Below are positions 26,043-34,487 of a DNA stretch of 64,000 bases, in pieces. Source of the DNA: Pyrinomonadaceae bacterium (GTDB taxonomy: Bacteria; Acidobacteriota; Blastocatellia; Pyrinomonadales; Pyrinomonadaceae); the NCBI GenBank assembly GCA_014380365.1, contig JACMJZ010000025.1:372001-436000 (forward strand). Reading direction: 5' to 3'. Below the pieces are notes generated by a model. It was not told the DNA's origin and made no database searches. It saw only the letters and a program-made list of their open reading frames with translations. The position numbers were made by a program, and so were the translations under genes. How positions within the stretch are numbered: the stretch's first letter is position 1; each line of letters opens with the position of its first letter.

Positions 26043-26815
26043 ACACCACCCTAATCACCGGCGCATCTTCGGGCATTGGCGAAGTCTTTGCGCGTAAGCT
26101 AGCCGCGCGCGGGCGAAATGTTTTGCTGGTGGCGCGTTCGGAGGACAAGCTGATTACGCTGTGCAATGAACTGGGACGCTCCAATAGCATTCGCGCGCAG
26201 TATGTCGCGCTGGATCTAAGCGAGCCCGATGCAGCGGAACGTTTGTTTGCGGAAGCGGAGAAACGCAGTTTGACCATCGACCTGCTTATCAACAACGCGG
26301 GCTTCGGATCGATGGGAGACTTCAGTCAGCTCGACCTCGCGCGCGAATTGAATATGATCGACCTGAACATCAAGTCGCTCGTGGAGTTGACCTACAAGTT
26401 TCTCGCGCCGATGCGCGAGCGCAAGCAAGGAGCAATCATCAACGTGGCTTCAACCGCCGCGTTTCAGCCGGTGCCCTTCATGGCGACTTACGCGGCCACC
26501 AAGGCATTTGTGCTTTCCTTTTCGGAGGCGCTTTGGGAAGAGAACCGGCCCTTTGGGATCAAGGTGATGGCGCTTTGCCCGGGGGTCACCGAGACCAATT
26601 TTTTTGAGGCCGCGCGTGGCAAGAAGCCGCCTGCGCGTGTGTCCCAAACTCCCGAGGAGGTCGTGGACACAGCTCTTAAGGGGCTCGCTCGCGGCAAGAG
26701 TCACATCATTTCCGGCTGGACAAATTTCTTCCTGACTCAGAGTGAACGCCTGGCGCCGCGCTCGTTGGTCACTCGCGTCGCGGGACGCATGATGCGTTCG
26801 CAGCATGGAGACTAG
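26039..26815 (+). CDS. Short-chain dehydrogenase/reductase (SDR)
   Basis: 258 residues, classical SDR: TLITGASSGIGEVFARKLA is the NAD(P) loop, LLINNAGFGSMG follows, and the catalytic Ser, Tyr and Lys sit in IINVASTAAFQPVPF and YAATKAF. The GTG start overlaps the serA stop (GTGA), so it is coupled to serine synthesis. The substrate is not deducible; some SDRs of this type oxidise serine or 3-hydroxy acids, which would fit the location, but that is inference. Confidence 0.88.
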   Translation: MNTTLITGASSGIGEVFARKLAARGRNVLLVARSEDKLITLCNELGRSNSIRAQYVALDLSEPDAAERLFAEAEKRSLTIDLLINNAGFGSMGDFSQLDLARELNMIDLNIKSLVELTYKFLAPMRERKQGAIINVASTAAFQPVPFMATYAATKAFVLSFSEALWEENRPFGIKVMALCPGVTETNFFEAARGKKPPARVSQTPEEVVDTALKGLARGKSHIISGWTNFFLTQSERLAPRSLVTRVAGRMMRSQHGD

Positions 26816-26835
26816 AGAACTCAAGGGTCAACGTT

Positions 26836-26911
26836 CAAGCAGTTCAGAGTTCAAGCTTTAGCCTGCTTTTTCCCAAAGCCGCAACCTGAAGGTTGTACTC
26901 TAAACTGCTTG
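26836..26911. repeat. Inverted repeat, CAAACTAAAGTTTG family
   Basis: CAAGCAGTTCAGAGTTCAAG at the left arm (26836-26866) matches, with a few changes, the reverse complement of the right arm (26881-26911). It shares AGTTCAGAGTTCAA with the perfect copy at 4065. Lies between the SDR gene and serC. Confidence 0.85.
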
Positions 26912-26933
26912 AGTCTAATCCACGGAGAATTGA

Positions 26934-28019
26934 ATGACAGAACGAATACATAACTTCAGCGCCGGCCCGGCTGTCCTTCCGCTGCCCGTTTTGGAGGAAG
27001 CGCAACGCGATATGCTGAGTCTTCCTGGCGTGGGCATGTCGCTGATGGAGATCAGCCACCGCTCAAAAACGTTCGACGAGATTTTCGGTCGCGCCGAGTC
27101 TGGCCTCCGGCAACTTCTCGGTGTGCCAGAAAACTATCAGGTGCTTTTCCTGCAGGGCGGTGCAAGTCTCCAGTTCTCGATGATACCGATGAACTTCCTG
27201 CCGCCGGAATCCAGCGCCGACTACATCATCACCGGAAGCTGGGGGAAGAAGGCGCTGAAGGAAGGCAAGCGCGCCGGCAACGCTAACGTCGCCGCCACCA
27301 CCGCCGATGGCGGGTTCACGCGCGTGCCCGGATCCGATGAACTCAAGTTGGATCCAAAAGCGGCTTATGTTCACTTTACCACTAACGAAACGATTGAAGG
27401 TGTGGAATGGAAACAAGAGCCTGCGGTTGGCAACGTTCCGCTGGTGGCTGACGCCTCGTCAGATATTCTTTCGCACCCGATTCCCGTCGACAAGTACGCG
27501 CTGATCTATGCCGGGGCGCAGAAGAACATGGGCCCAAGTGGAGTGACACTGGTGATCGTGCGCGACGATTTGCTGAAGCGAATTCCTGACGGTCTGCATA
27601 CGATGCTCGACTACCGCACGCACGTCGAGAACAAATCGCTCTACAACACGCCAAACACCTGGGGCATTTACATCATAAGTTTGGTTTGCAAATGGCTGCT
27701 CGAAAAAGGTGGACTCGAAGCGATGCATCGTGAGAACGAGGCGAAGGCGCAATTGATTTACGATGCCATCGACTCCACTGCTTTTTATCGCGGACACGCG
27801 GACGCTGACTCGCGTTCAATTATGAACGTGACGTTTCGCCTTCCCTCCGAGGAACTCGAAAAGAAGTTTACCGCGGAAGCAACCGCGGGAGGATTGGATG
27901 GGCTAAAGGGCCACCGATCGGTGGGTGGTATTCGCGCTTCAATCTATAACGCGTTTCCCCTCGAAGGCGTTGAAGCACTGGTGGCCTTCATGAAAGAGTT
28001 TGAACGTAAGAATGCGTGA
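26934..28019 (+). CDS. serC: Phosphoserine aminotransferase
   Basis: PLP enzyme that transfers an amino group from glutamate to 3-phosphohydroxypyruvate. 361 residues with the family N-terminus HNFSAGPAVLPLPVLEEAQ, the PLP lysine in IYAGAQKNMGPSGVTLVI, and the C-terminal GHRSVGGIRASIYNA. CGGAGAA upstream of the ATG is the ribosome-binding site. With serA it gives two of the three serine steps; no SerB phosphatase is seen in the window. Confidence 0.97.
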   Translation: MTERIHNFSAGPAVLPLPVLEEAQRDMLSLPGVGMSLMEISHRSKTFDEIFGRAESGLRQLLGVPENYQVLFLQGGASLQFSMIPMNFLPPESSADYIITGSWGKKALKEGKRAGNANVAATTADGGFTRVPGSDELKLDPKAAYVHFTTNETIEGVEWKQEPAVGNVPLVADASSDILSHPIPVDKYALIYAGAQKNMGPSGVTLVIVRDDLLKRIPDGLHTMLDYRTHVENKSLYNTPNTWGIYIISLVCKWLLEKGGLEAMHRENEAKAQLIYDAIDSTAFYRGHADADSRSIMNVTFRLPSEELEKKFTAEATAGGLDGLKGHRSVGGIRASIYNAFPLEGVEALVAFMKEFERKNA

Positions 28020-28041
28020 CGGTTCCGCAGGTTTCAAACTT

Positions 28042-28785
28042 ATGAGTACTAACGCCCAAGAACCTAACTTAATTGAGAGGCTGCGTAGACTGCTAACGGT
28101 GAGTGAGCAACTGCTGATTGAACTCCCTTTTCGGAAGACGAACATCAGAAGATTTAGCGTTCGAGCCAAAGATTGTTTGACGAAAATATATGGGGCCGAT
28201 TCTGAACTGATTAAGGAATTCAACCGTGTTGCTGATGCGGCGATTTTGGCTCCTGACCCCAAAGTCGGATTTCACCGGATAGTGCTGCTCGTAGAACGAA
28301 TCCTCAGTTCTCTTTCGAATGATGTAATTGCTAGGGCTAGAGACTTTGAAAAAGCTTCCGGGGCGGGTGAGTTGAGGAGGATGTTTGTTGGACATGGGCA
28401 GAGTCCGATATGGAGTCGTGTAGTAACTCACTTGAAGGATGATCTTGGTCTTGACGATGTTCAGGCATTCGAGACCGCCTCACGAACATCAGAGCATATC
28501 GTTGATATCCTGAATGGTTTTCTAGATACGTGCGATGCTGCAGTTGTTGTGATGACCGCTGATGACAGAACAGCTGAAGGGAGCGGAAGGGCTAGGCAGA
28601 ACGTCATACATGAGATTGGTTTGTTTCAAGGACGACGTGGGTTTAATCGAGTAATCCTTCTTCAACAGACAGGCACAGAGGATTTCTCGAATATCGCCGG
28701 CTTGCAAACGGCACGTTTTAATGAACGTGTCGAAGAAGCCTTCTACGATTTGGATCGCGCAGTCCGAAAACTCCAGGGACAGTAA
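28042..28785 (+). CDS. TIR-like nucleotide-binding protein (CAP12/Pycsar TIR type)
   Basis: 247 residues from the ATG at 28042. The N-terminal about 110 residues are helical and unrecognised. Residues 113-230 match the TIR-like domain once called predicted nucleotide-binding protein: MFVGHGQSPIWSRV, SEHIVDILNGFLDTCDAAVV, VMTADD, RARQNVIHEIGLFQG with candidate catalytic Glu191, then a VILLQQ strand. This domain is found in NAD-degrading effectors of cyclic-nucleotide immune systems. No nucleotide cyclase or other sensor is adjacent, so the trigger is unknown. Sequence composition looks more AT-rich than serC. It follows serC within 22 bases. Confidence 0.8.
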   Translation: MSTNAQEPNLIERLRRLLTVSEQLLIELPFRKTNIRRFSVRAKDCLTKIYGADSELIKEFNRVADAAILAPDPKVGFHRIVLLVERILSSLSNDVIARARDFEKASGAGELRRMFVGHGQSPIWSRVVTHLKDDLGLDDVQAFETASRTSEHIVDILNGFLDTCDAAVVVMTADDRTAEGSGRARQNVIHEIGLFQGRRGFNRVILLQQTGTEDFSNIAGLQTARFNERVEEAFYDLDRAVRKLQGQ

Positions 28786-28903
28786 TTAGCACAAAGAACT
28801 CAAGCACATCTCATTGTACTTGCCGCTAAATACTACTTCCCTGTAATTCAGTGCTCGAGTGAACAATCAATAGTAGAATTGGCGCAAGCAAGGAGTGATA
28901 GCT

Positions 28904-29173
28904 ATGGAAGTTCATGAGTTGGTCATCGATATGAAGTTGTTGGAACGCCGTCTAACTCTTTATGAAGAGAAGTATGGCGTTCTGAGCGAGGACTTTTATG
29001 CGGCACTCATGGCCGGCCAGTTAGCGGACTATGATGCCTACGACGAGTCGCGCGCCGATTTCAGCCGTTGGAAGGGGATTTACGAAACCTTAGGTCGACG
29101 CAAGGATGCCTACCGGAAGCAACTTGAAGGACGTGAACTTGCCGACCTCTTACGCGTTCAACCCGCCTACTGA
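28904..29173 (+). CDS. Small partner protein of a DUF6516/TumE-like toxin
   Basis: 89 residues from ATG 28904, with AAGGAG eight bases upstream. Mostly helical and acidic ([20 protein letters not shown]), no DNA-binding motif that I recognise. Its TGA overlaps the ATG of the next gene (TGATG), so the pair is co-translated with this gene first, the usual antitoxin position. The antitoxin role is inferred from that arrangement. Confidence 0.7.
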   Translation: MEVHELVIDMKLLERRLTLYEEKYGVLSEDFYAALMAGQLADYDAYDESRADFSRWKGIYETLGRRKDAYRKQLEGRELADLLRVQPAY

Positions 29174-29592
29174 TGACCGCCAACCCGTTGAAGTCACTGA
29201 GCGACTACAGCCGCTTTGTCGCAGAGATACTCGGCCAGCAGAACGTCCGGAGTTCGACGGTCGCTGTTTGGTCGGATAGTCCCTATACAAGCGTGGCGGA
29301 AGGCGAAGTACTTTTTACCAACGGTCTACGCCTGCGGATGCGCGAAGAAGTAGACTTACACGCAGGTCTGATCATCTCGTACGGGTACGAAGTCTATCGG
29401 GGCGAAGAGCGCTTGTATTGGTATGATGACTTTCCCCATCCCAACGATGCGACGTTAGCTTCAACCCATCCTCATCACAAACACGTTCCTCCAGACATCA
29501 AGCACCATCGCATTCCTGCGCCAAACATAAGTTTTGTTCGGCCCAATCTTCCCCTGCTCATTGAAGAGATCGAAGAAATGGGCAAAGAGTAG
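29173..29592 (+). CDS. DUF6516 (TumE-like) toxin candidate
   Basis: 139 residues. The C-terminal half has the distinctive blocks [40 protein letters not shown] and [18 protein letters not shown], which I associate with DUF6516, a family linked to toxin-antitoxin modules. The His-rich centre (HPHHKH) is the likely active region. It overlaps the upstream small gene by one base. The module sits directly after the TIR-like effector gene and directly before rluD. Confidence 0.75.
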   Translation: MTANPLKSLSDYSRFVAEILGQQNVRSSTVAVWSDSPYTSVAEGEVLFTNGLRLRMREEVDLHAGLIISYGYEVYRGEERLYWYDDFPHPNDATLASTHPHHKHVPPDIKHHRIPAPNISFVRPNLPLLIEEIEEMGKE

Positions 29593-29593
29593 T

Positions 29594-30553
29594 ATGAATT
29601 CCTCCTCCGCCACTCCCGCCCTAAGCTTCCAAGTTAGTGAATCAGATGTTGATACGCGGCTCGATGCTTACCTTGCGGCTCGGATTGATGGGTGGAGTCG
29701 AGCGCGGTTGCAGCGGCTGATTGAGGCGGGCGACGTTCTCGTTAACAGCAAGCAGGCAAAAGCCTCTTACAAAGTATCTGCGAAGGACGAGATAGAAGTT
29801 GAACTCACGCCGGGGCCCGCGGCCAACTTCACACCCGAAAACATTCCGCTCGATATCGTTTACGAAGACGACCACGTGATCGTAGTCAATAAGCCGGCCG
29901 GCCTGGTCGTCCATCCCGCAGCTGGCGTTCATTCAGGGACGCTGGCGAATGCTCTGGCTTTCCACTTTCAGCAGCTCTCAAACGCCGGCTCAGTTCGACC
30001 GGGCATCGTGCACCGCCTCGATAAAGACACATCGGGACTGTTGGTCGTTGCGAAAACCGAAGCGGGCCACGAGAACCTGGCGGACCAGTTTCGCGCGCGT
30101 GAAGTTTTTAAGAGTTACGTTGCGTTGGTTTACGGTGTGGTGAAGGAGGAAAGCGGGCGCATCGAACAACCAATCGCGCGTGACCCTCGCAACCGGACGC
30201 GGATGGCGGTGGTCGCCGGTGGTCGAGGCGCGCTGTCACTCTTCAAAGTACGCCGGCGTTACGATTCTTTTACGCTGGTCGATGTTGAGTTGAAGACGGG
30301 GCGAACACATCAGATTCGAGTACATCTGTCGTGGCTGAAGCATCCCGTTGTGGCTGATGAACTCTACAGCGGCGGCCGCGAGAACAACCTTGATGTTAGG
30401 TTGCGGGCGTTGATTCGTAAGTTGAATCGCCAGTTTCTGCACGCGGAGCAGCTTGGCTTTCGTCATCCTCAGACGGGTGAACAGATGCGTTTCACAGCGC
30501 CATTGCCAGCGGAGCTAACCCAGATGCTTGATGCGCTTGAAGCGCGAACATAG
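29594..30553 (+). CDS. rluD: RluD-family 23S rRNA pseudouridine synthase
   Basis: 319 residues. An N-terminal S4 domain (RLQRLIEAGDVLVNSKQAKA) is followed by the catalytic domain with GIVHRLDKDTSGLLVVAKT, in which the HRLD Asp is the nucleophile, and KTGRTHQIRVHLSWLKHPVV. It isomerises uridines in 23S rRNA. The ATG at 29594 starts one base after the preceding toxin gene's stop. The frame itself is open about 20 codons further upstream inside that gene. Confidence 0.93.
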   Translation: MNSSSATPALSFQVSESDVDTRLDAYLAARIDGWSRARLQRLIEAGDVLVNSKQAKASYKVSAKDEIEVELTPGPAANFTPENIPLDIVYEDDHVIVVNKPAGLVVHPAAGVHSGTLANALAFHFQQLSNAGSVRPGIVHRLDKDTSGLLVVAKTEAGHENLADQFRAREVFKSYVALVYGVVKEESGRIEQPIARDPRNRTRMAVVAGGRGALSLFKVRRRYDSFTLVDVELKTGRTHQIRVHLSWLKHPVVADELYSGGRENNLDVRLRALIRKLNRQFLHAEQLGFRHPQTGEQMRFTAPLPAELTQMLDALEART

Positions 30554-30557
30554 TGGG

Positions 30558-30610
30558 ACAACTTCAGTTTGTCGTCTAACCAACGGGGAGCGACAAGCTA
30601 AAGCTCGTCT
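30558..30610. repeat. Inverted repeat, AAGCTAAAGCT type
   Basis: ACTTCAGTTTGTCG at 30561-30574 is complementary, with G-T pairs, to CGACAAGCTAAAGCT at 30591-30605. A close relative with the same words lies at 53854. It separates the convergent rluD and Ser/Thr kinase genes and may end both transcripts. Confidence 0.75.
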
Positions 30611-30619
30611 GAGAATTGT

Positions 30620-33202
30620 TTAGGGGATGGGTTCAAAGCGACCGACGAGTTGTTTGAAACGATCGTCGGATCTCAGGCCATCGAAAATGGGGTCGACTCG
30701 AATCAAAACCAGTCCGGGGTGTTTACTCTCAAACGCCTTATTTAAGTATTCGATCGCTCGATCATTTTGCTTGAGGCCGGTGTAAATGATCGCGAAGTAG
30801 AGCCCTGAAACATAACGCTGCCCCGAAAGGGCGAGCAGCCGATTGAGAATCGCTTGCGCATCCTCTCGTTTTCCCGCACTCCCGTAAGCAAACCCGAGAG
30901 ATGCCGCAAGCTCGGGATTGCCTTCGACTGCGCCCTCTTTCAGAGTGCCTTCGCCCGGCGAGCCGATCAAGTCTCGCAGCTCCTCGATAGCCAGTTCGTG
31001 TCTTCCCTGCAATGTATACGCCTGGGCACGATAATGTCGGGCTACCCAAAAATTTGGCACCATCTTTAGCGTCTGATTACAGTGCTCGATGGCATCGTCG
31101 TATCGGCGTTCGTAGTAGGAGTAATGTCCCAGGTTGGCACTGATGATCGGGGTAAATGGATCGAGTTGTTTCGCCTCATGGATCTCCTCCTTCGCACGCT
31201 CGAATTTGCCCATTTGCATGAAATAAGACGCATACCATTGGTGAGCCGTCGGATACTTTGCGTTGAGTTCGATAGCTTTCTTGAAGTCGGCTTCAGCACC
31301 CAGCCAGTCCCAGTCGTAAGCGAGTTTCACAAAACCGCGAGATGTGTAGGCTTCCGACAGCGTCGGATCAATGTCGACTGCCCGTTGCGCGGCGGCTCTT
31401 GCTTTTGGCATCTCATCGTCCGGCTTAACTTTGCCAATATCGGATAGGAGAGAATAGGAATCGGCGAGGCCGGAATAGGCGAGCGCGTAACGTGGATCCC
31501 TATCTTCGGCTTGCCGAAAATACTTGATGCCGTTTCTCAGTCCTTCTTCGTTTCGCTTATTCCAATAGTAGCGACCCTTTAAGTAGAGTTCGTAGGCTTC
31601 AGCATCTTTCGTATAGCGCTTTGCAAGTTTCTCTTCGTCGGCCCCGGTTATCTTAAGCCGCAACGTTTCGGAAATGCTCCGAGATATTTCGTCTTCCACA
31701 GAGAAGATGTCAGCCAGGCTGTTGTTGTATTCAGCGCCCCATAATTGGGAGCCGTCGGCCACATCAATCAACTCTGTCTTGATGATCAATCGGTCGCCTT
31801 GTTTGACCAGTCGGCCCACCAGAACTGCGCCCACCTTAAAGTTTCGACCTACTTCCTGCGGATCAAGGCTCTTATCCTTGAACCGGAAAACCGCGGTTCG
31901 CGACATCACCTTTAGATTCGGTAAATGGGAAAGACGGCGAATAATGCTTTCCGTTATTCCATCGGAGAGGTATTCGGCGTTTGGATCGTTGCTGTCGTTT
32001 ACAAAAGGGAGCACGGCAACAGAATCGATGGTGCGGCGAGAAGTGTAGAAGTAGATGGCCGCGGCCGTTATGAAGAGCAGAATTGCAACGATGGAGATAG
32101 CCGCCGCCTTATGTCGAGCCACTCGTGTGGCGAGGCTACCGTTGCCTTCAGGGTTCGTAGAGACTGCGAGCGGCTCCGTATCAGCACTCGAGCGATTACC
32201 AGCCACCGACGGAACGAAGGCGGTTTGTATCGTTGCTCGCGTCTCCGCAGGCGACTGCGACTGGGCCTTCGTTTCTGAGTTAGAAAGTTGAAGCTCCTCT
32301 CTTAGTTGTTCCAGATCAATTTTGAAGTCGGTGATGGTTTGATATCGTTTCGCCTTATCTTTAGCCAGGGCCTTGGAAACGATGCGCTCCAGATGACGCG
32401 GCACTTCTGCCGACTGAGTCATTAGCGGCGGCGGATCGTGATCAATAATAGACACGCGCACGTGACTGTCGGTTGGGCCAGTGAAGGGCGGGCGGCCCGC
32501 AAGCATCTCATAAAGGACCACTCCGAGGCTGAAAATATCTGTGCGCACATCGATCGGCTCTCCCTGCGCCTGCTCAGGCGACATGTAACCAGTAGTGCCC
32601 AAGACGGCGCCGGGATTGGTCTTGCTCACCGGGATCGTTACTGCCTCAGCATCATTCGCGGATGCTTCGCGCTCGGTTAGCTTGACGAGTCCGAAGTCCA
32701 GTACTTTGACGAAACGGTCGCGGACAAAACGGTCGGGACGCAGCATAATATTCTCTGGCTTCACATCTCGGTGAACGATGCCCGCCGCATGCGCTGCCTC
32801 CAGGGCCATTGCCACTTGAATGGCGATGCCAAGCGCTTCGTCAACCTTAATGGGATCGCGCCATAAGTATTGCCGCAGCGTTTCGCCTTCAATGAATTCA
32901 GTCGCGATGTAGTAGATTGAGTTGGACTGTCCGATCTCAAAGATGGTGAGAATATTCGGATGGTTGAGCATGAGGACTGCGCGAGCTTCCTGTTTGAAAC
33001 GCCGCAGGCGGCTTTCATTTTGGGTGAGTTCAGGAGGAAGCACCTTGAGCGCAACTTTCCGCCCATGCTGTCGCGTGTCTTCGCCCAGGAAGACCTCGCC
33101 CATGCCGCCCTTGCCCAACCTTTTCAGAATGCGGTAATGCGCGATTAGGTCAGGTATCTCGGTGCTGCCATCAGATTTATTTTTGTCATCTGGGCCCGGC
33201 AT
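30620..33202 (-). CDS. Membrane-anchored Ser/Thr protein kinase with TolB-like and TPR domains
   Basis: 860 residues from the ATG at 33202. The kinase domain (about 20-300) has the glycine loop LGKGGMGEVF, ALKVL, IVHRDVKPEN with catalytic Asp146, and LDFGLVK. A transmembrane segment lies at about 365-387, so the kinase is cytoplasmic and the rest lies outside. A TolB-like N-domain (SVAVLPFVNDSNDPNAEY) and at least four TPRs follow (KYFRQAEDRDPRYALAYSGL and others). The input is unknown. A second kinase with the same order but no membrane segment lies at 60 kb. Confidence 0.92.
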   Translation of the reverse strand: MPGPDDKNKSDGSTEIPDLIAHYRILKRLGKGGMGEVFLGEDTRQHGRKVALKVLPPELTQNESRLRRFKQEARAVLMLNHPNILTIFEIGQSNSIYYIATEFIEGETLRQYLWRDPIKVDEALGIAIQVAMALEAAHAAGIVHRDVKPENIMLRPDRFVRDRFVKVLDFGLVKLTEREASANDAEAVTIPVSKTNPGAVLGTTGYMSPEQAQGEPIDVRTDIFSLGVVLYEMLAGRPPFTGPTDSHVRVSIIDHDPPPLMTQSAEVPRHLERIVSKALAKDKAKRYQTITDFKIDLEQLREELQLSNSETKAQSQSPAETRATIQTAFVPSVAGNRSSADTEPLAVSTNPEGNGSLATRVARHKAAAISIVAILLFITAAAIYFYTSRRTIDSVAVLPFVNDSNDPNAEYLSDGITESIIRRLSHLPNLKVMSRTAVFRFKDKSLDPQEVGRNFKVGAVLVGRLVKQGDRLIIKTELIDVADGSQLWGAEYNNSLADIFSVEDEISRSISETLRLKITGADEEKLAKRYTKDAEAYELYLKGRYYWNKRNEEGLRNGIKYFRQAEDRDPRYALAYSGLADSYSLLSDIGKVKPDDEMPKARAAAQRAVDIDPTLSEAYTSRGFVKLAYDWDWLGAEADFKKAIELNAKYPTAHQWYASYFMQMGKFERAKEEIHEAKQLDPFTPIISANLGHYSYYERRYDDAIEHCNQTLKMVPNFWVARHYRAQAYTLQGRHELAIEELRDLIGSPGEGTLKEGAVEGNPELAASLGFAYGSAGKREDAQAILNRLLALSGQRYVSGLYFAIIYTGLKQNDRAIEYLNKAFESKHPGLVLIRVDPIFDGLRSDDRFKQLVGRFEPIP

Positions 33203-33488
33203 TGTCGGAGGTGTTCTCGCGAAAGAGTTATCGTGAAGCTGCTTCAGCTTTGGGAATCTGTCCGCATTGTACCACCGCACGGGGGTTCCAAACACAAGAG
33301 AGGCGGCGAAAAGTAGTCAGCGCGTTCTCGGGCTCGTTTTGTTTGTTCTCCGATGTATGCTTTATAGTCTCTCAATGGATGACTTGCTTGCAGGTTCTAC
33401 AAGGGCAACGAGCGCCGAGCGGCGGGGCATCAAAGCGCCGGTCTCCGCAATTTCACCAGACACTATTACCATCTATTAATCAACTAAA

Positions 33489-34487
33489 ATGAGGCAGTCT
33501 CCTTTCCACCTTCTACCACGGCTATTGCTGCTCATTCTGGCTTGCGCCGGCGTTTGCCAAGCGCAGCAGGCAAAGCCGAGCCCGACACCCCCGACCGACC
33601 AGGAACCGGATACTATCGAAATTCCTATCCGTCGCGTGCGCCTTCCCATCACAGTCATGGATAAAAAGGGGCAGCTTGTGGCCGGGTTGACCCGGAATGA
33701 CTTTTTCGTCTTTGAAGATAAGGTGCCGCAACTCATCGAAACCTTCTCCGACGATCAAGGCGAAGCGCTGCCATTATATGTGGCCGTCTTGATGGATACG
33801 TCTCCATCAACGTTAGGGAAGCTCAAGTTTCAGCAAGAGTCGGCGATGAATTTCATCCAGACTGTGGTTAGACCTCGCAAGGACAGAGTGCTTTTTGCCA
33901 CGTTCGATCACGAGGTCAATCTGCGTCAGGACTTTACTGACAAACTCGACCTCCTCGACCGGGCCGTGCAAGGAGTAAAGAAACTCGGCGAGAAGACTGC
34001 GCTCTATGATGCCATCTGGCAGTTTTGCGATGAAAAACTCAGATCGGCGGCGGGTCGGCGCGTACTCGTTGTGATTACCGATGGGGAGGACACTTATAGT
34101 CGGGCCGACATTCGTGATGCAATCGATATCGCCCAACGGACCGAAACAACGATCTATGCCATTTCCACCAAGGGCGGTTTTACTTCTACTGTTCCGGGAG
34201 TTGAGTCGGGGCAAGTGAAGGACACCAAGGATCGTGCTCTCACTACCCTGGCGGAAGAAACTGGTGGGGTCGCATTTTTTTCCGGCGATATGCTCACCCT
34301 GGAGCGGTCGTTTACCAAAATAGCGAAGGAGCTTCGTGCGCAGTATTTGATTACGTACAAGCCGGTGAACGATAGGTATGACGGCAGCTTTCGCAAAGTT
34401 GAAGTTAAGCTGACTGAAGGCCGGAAGGATTTGAAGGTTAGAACCAAACGTGGCTACAAAGCCATCGCGGATAGTGTGAGACCGTGA
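33489..34487 (+). CDS. VWA-domain protein, acidobacterial VWFA-related type
   Basis: 332 residues, secreted: signal peptide (LLPRLLLLILACAGVCQAQQ) then a von Willebrand A domain. The N-terminal link RLPITVMDKKGQLVAGLTRN with DFFVFEDKVPQ, the MIDAS-like VLMDTSPSTLGKL, and the C-terminal LRAQYLITYKPVNDRYDGSF are hallmarks of the VWFA-related family common in Acidobacteriota. It probably binds metal and a protein ligand outside the inner membrane. It overlaps the next gene by four bases. Confidence 0.88.
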   Translation: MRQSPFHLLPRLLLLILACAGVCQAQQAKPSPTPPTDQEPDTIEIPIRRVRLPITVMDKKGQLVAGLTRNDFFVFEDKVPQLIETFSDDQGEALPLYVAVLMDTSPSTLGKLKFQQESAMNFIQTVVRPRKDRVLFATFDHEVNLRQDFTDKLDLLDRAVQGVKKLGEKTALYDAIWQFCDEKLRSAAGRRVLVVITDGEDTYSRADIRDAIDIAQRTETTIYAISTKGGFTSTVPGVESGQVKDTKDRALTTLAEETGGVAFFSGDMLTLERSFTKIAKELRAQYLITYKPVNDRYDGSFRKVEVKLTEGRKDLKVRTKRGYKAIADSVRP

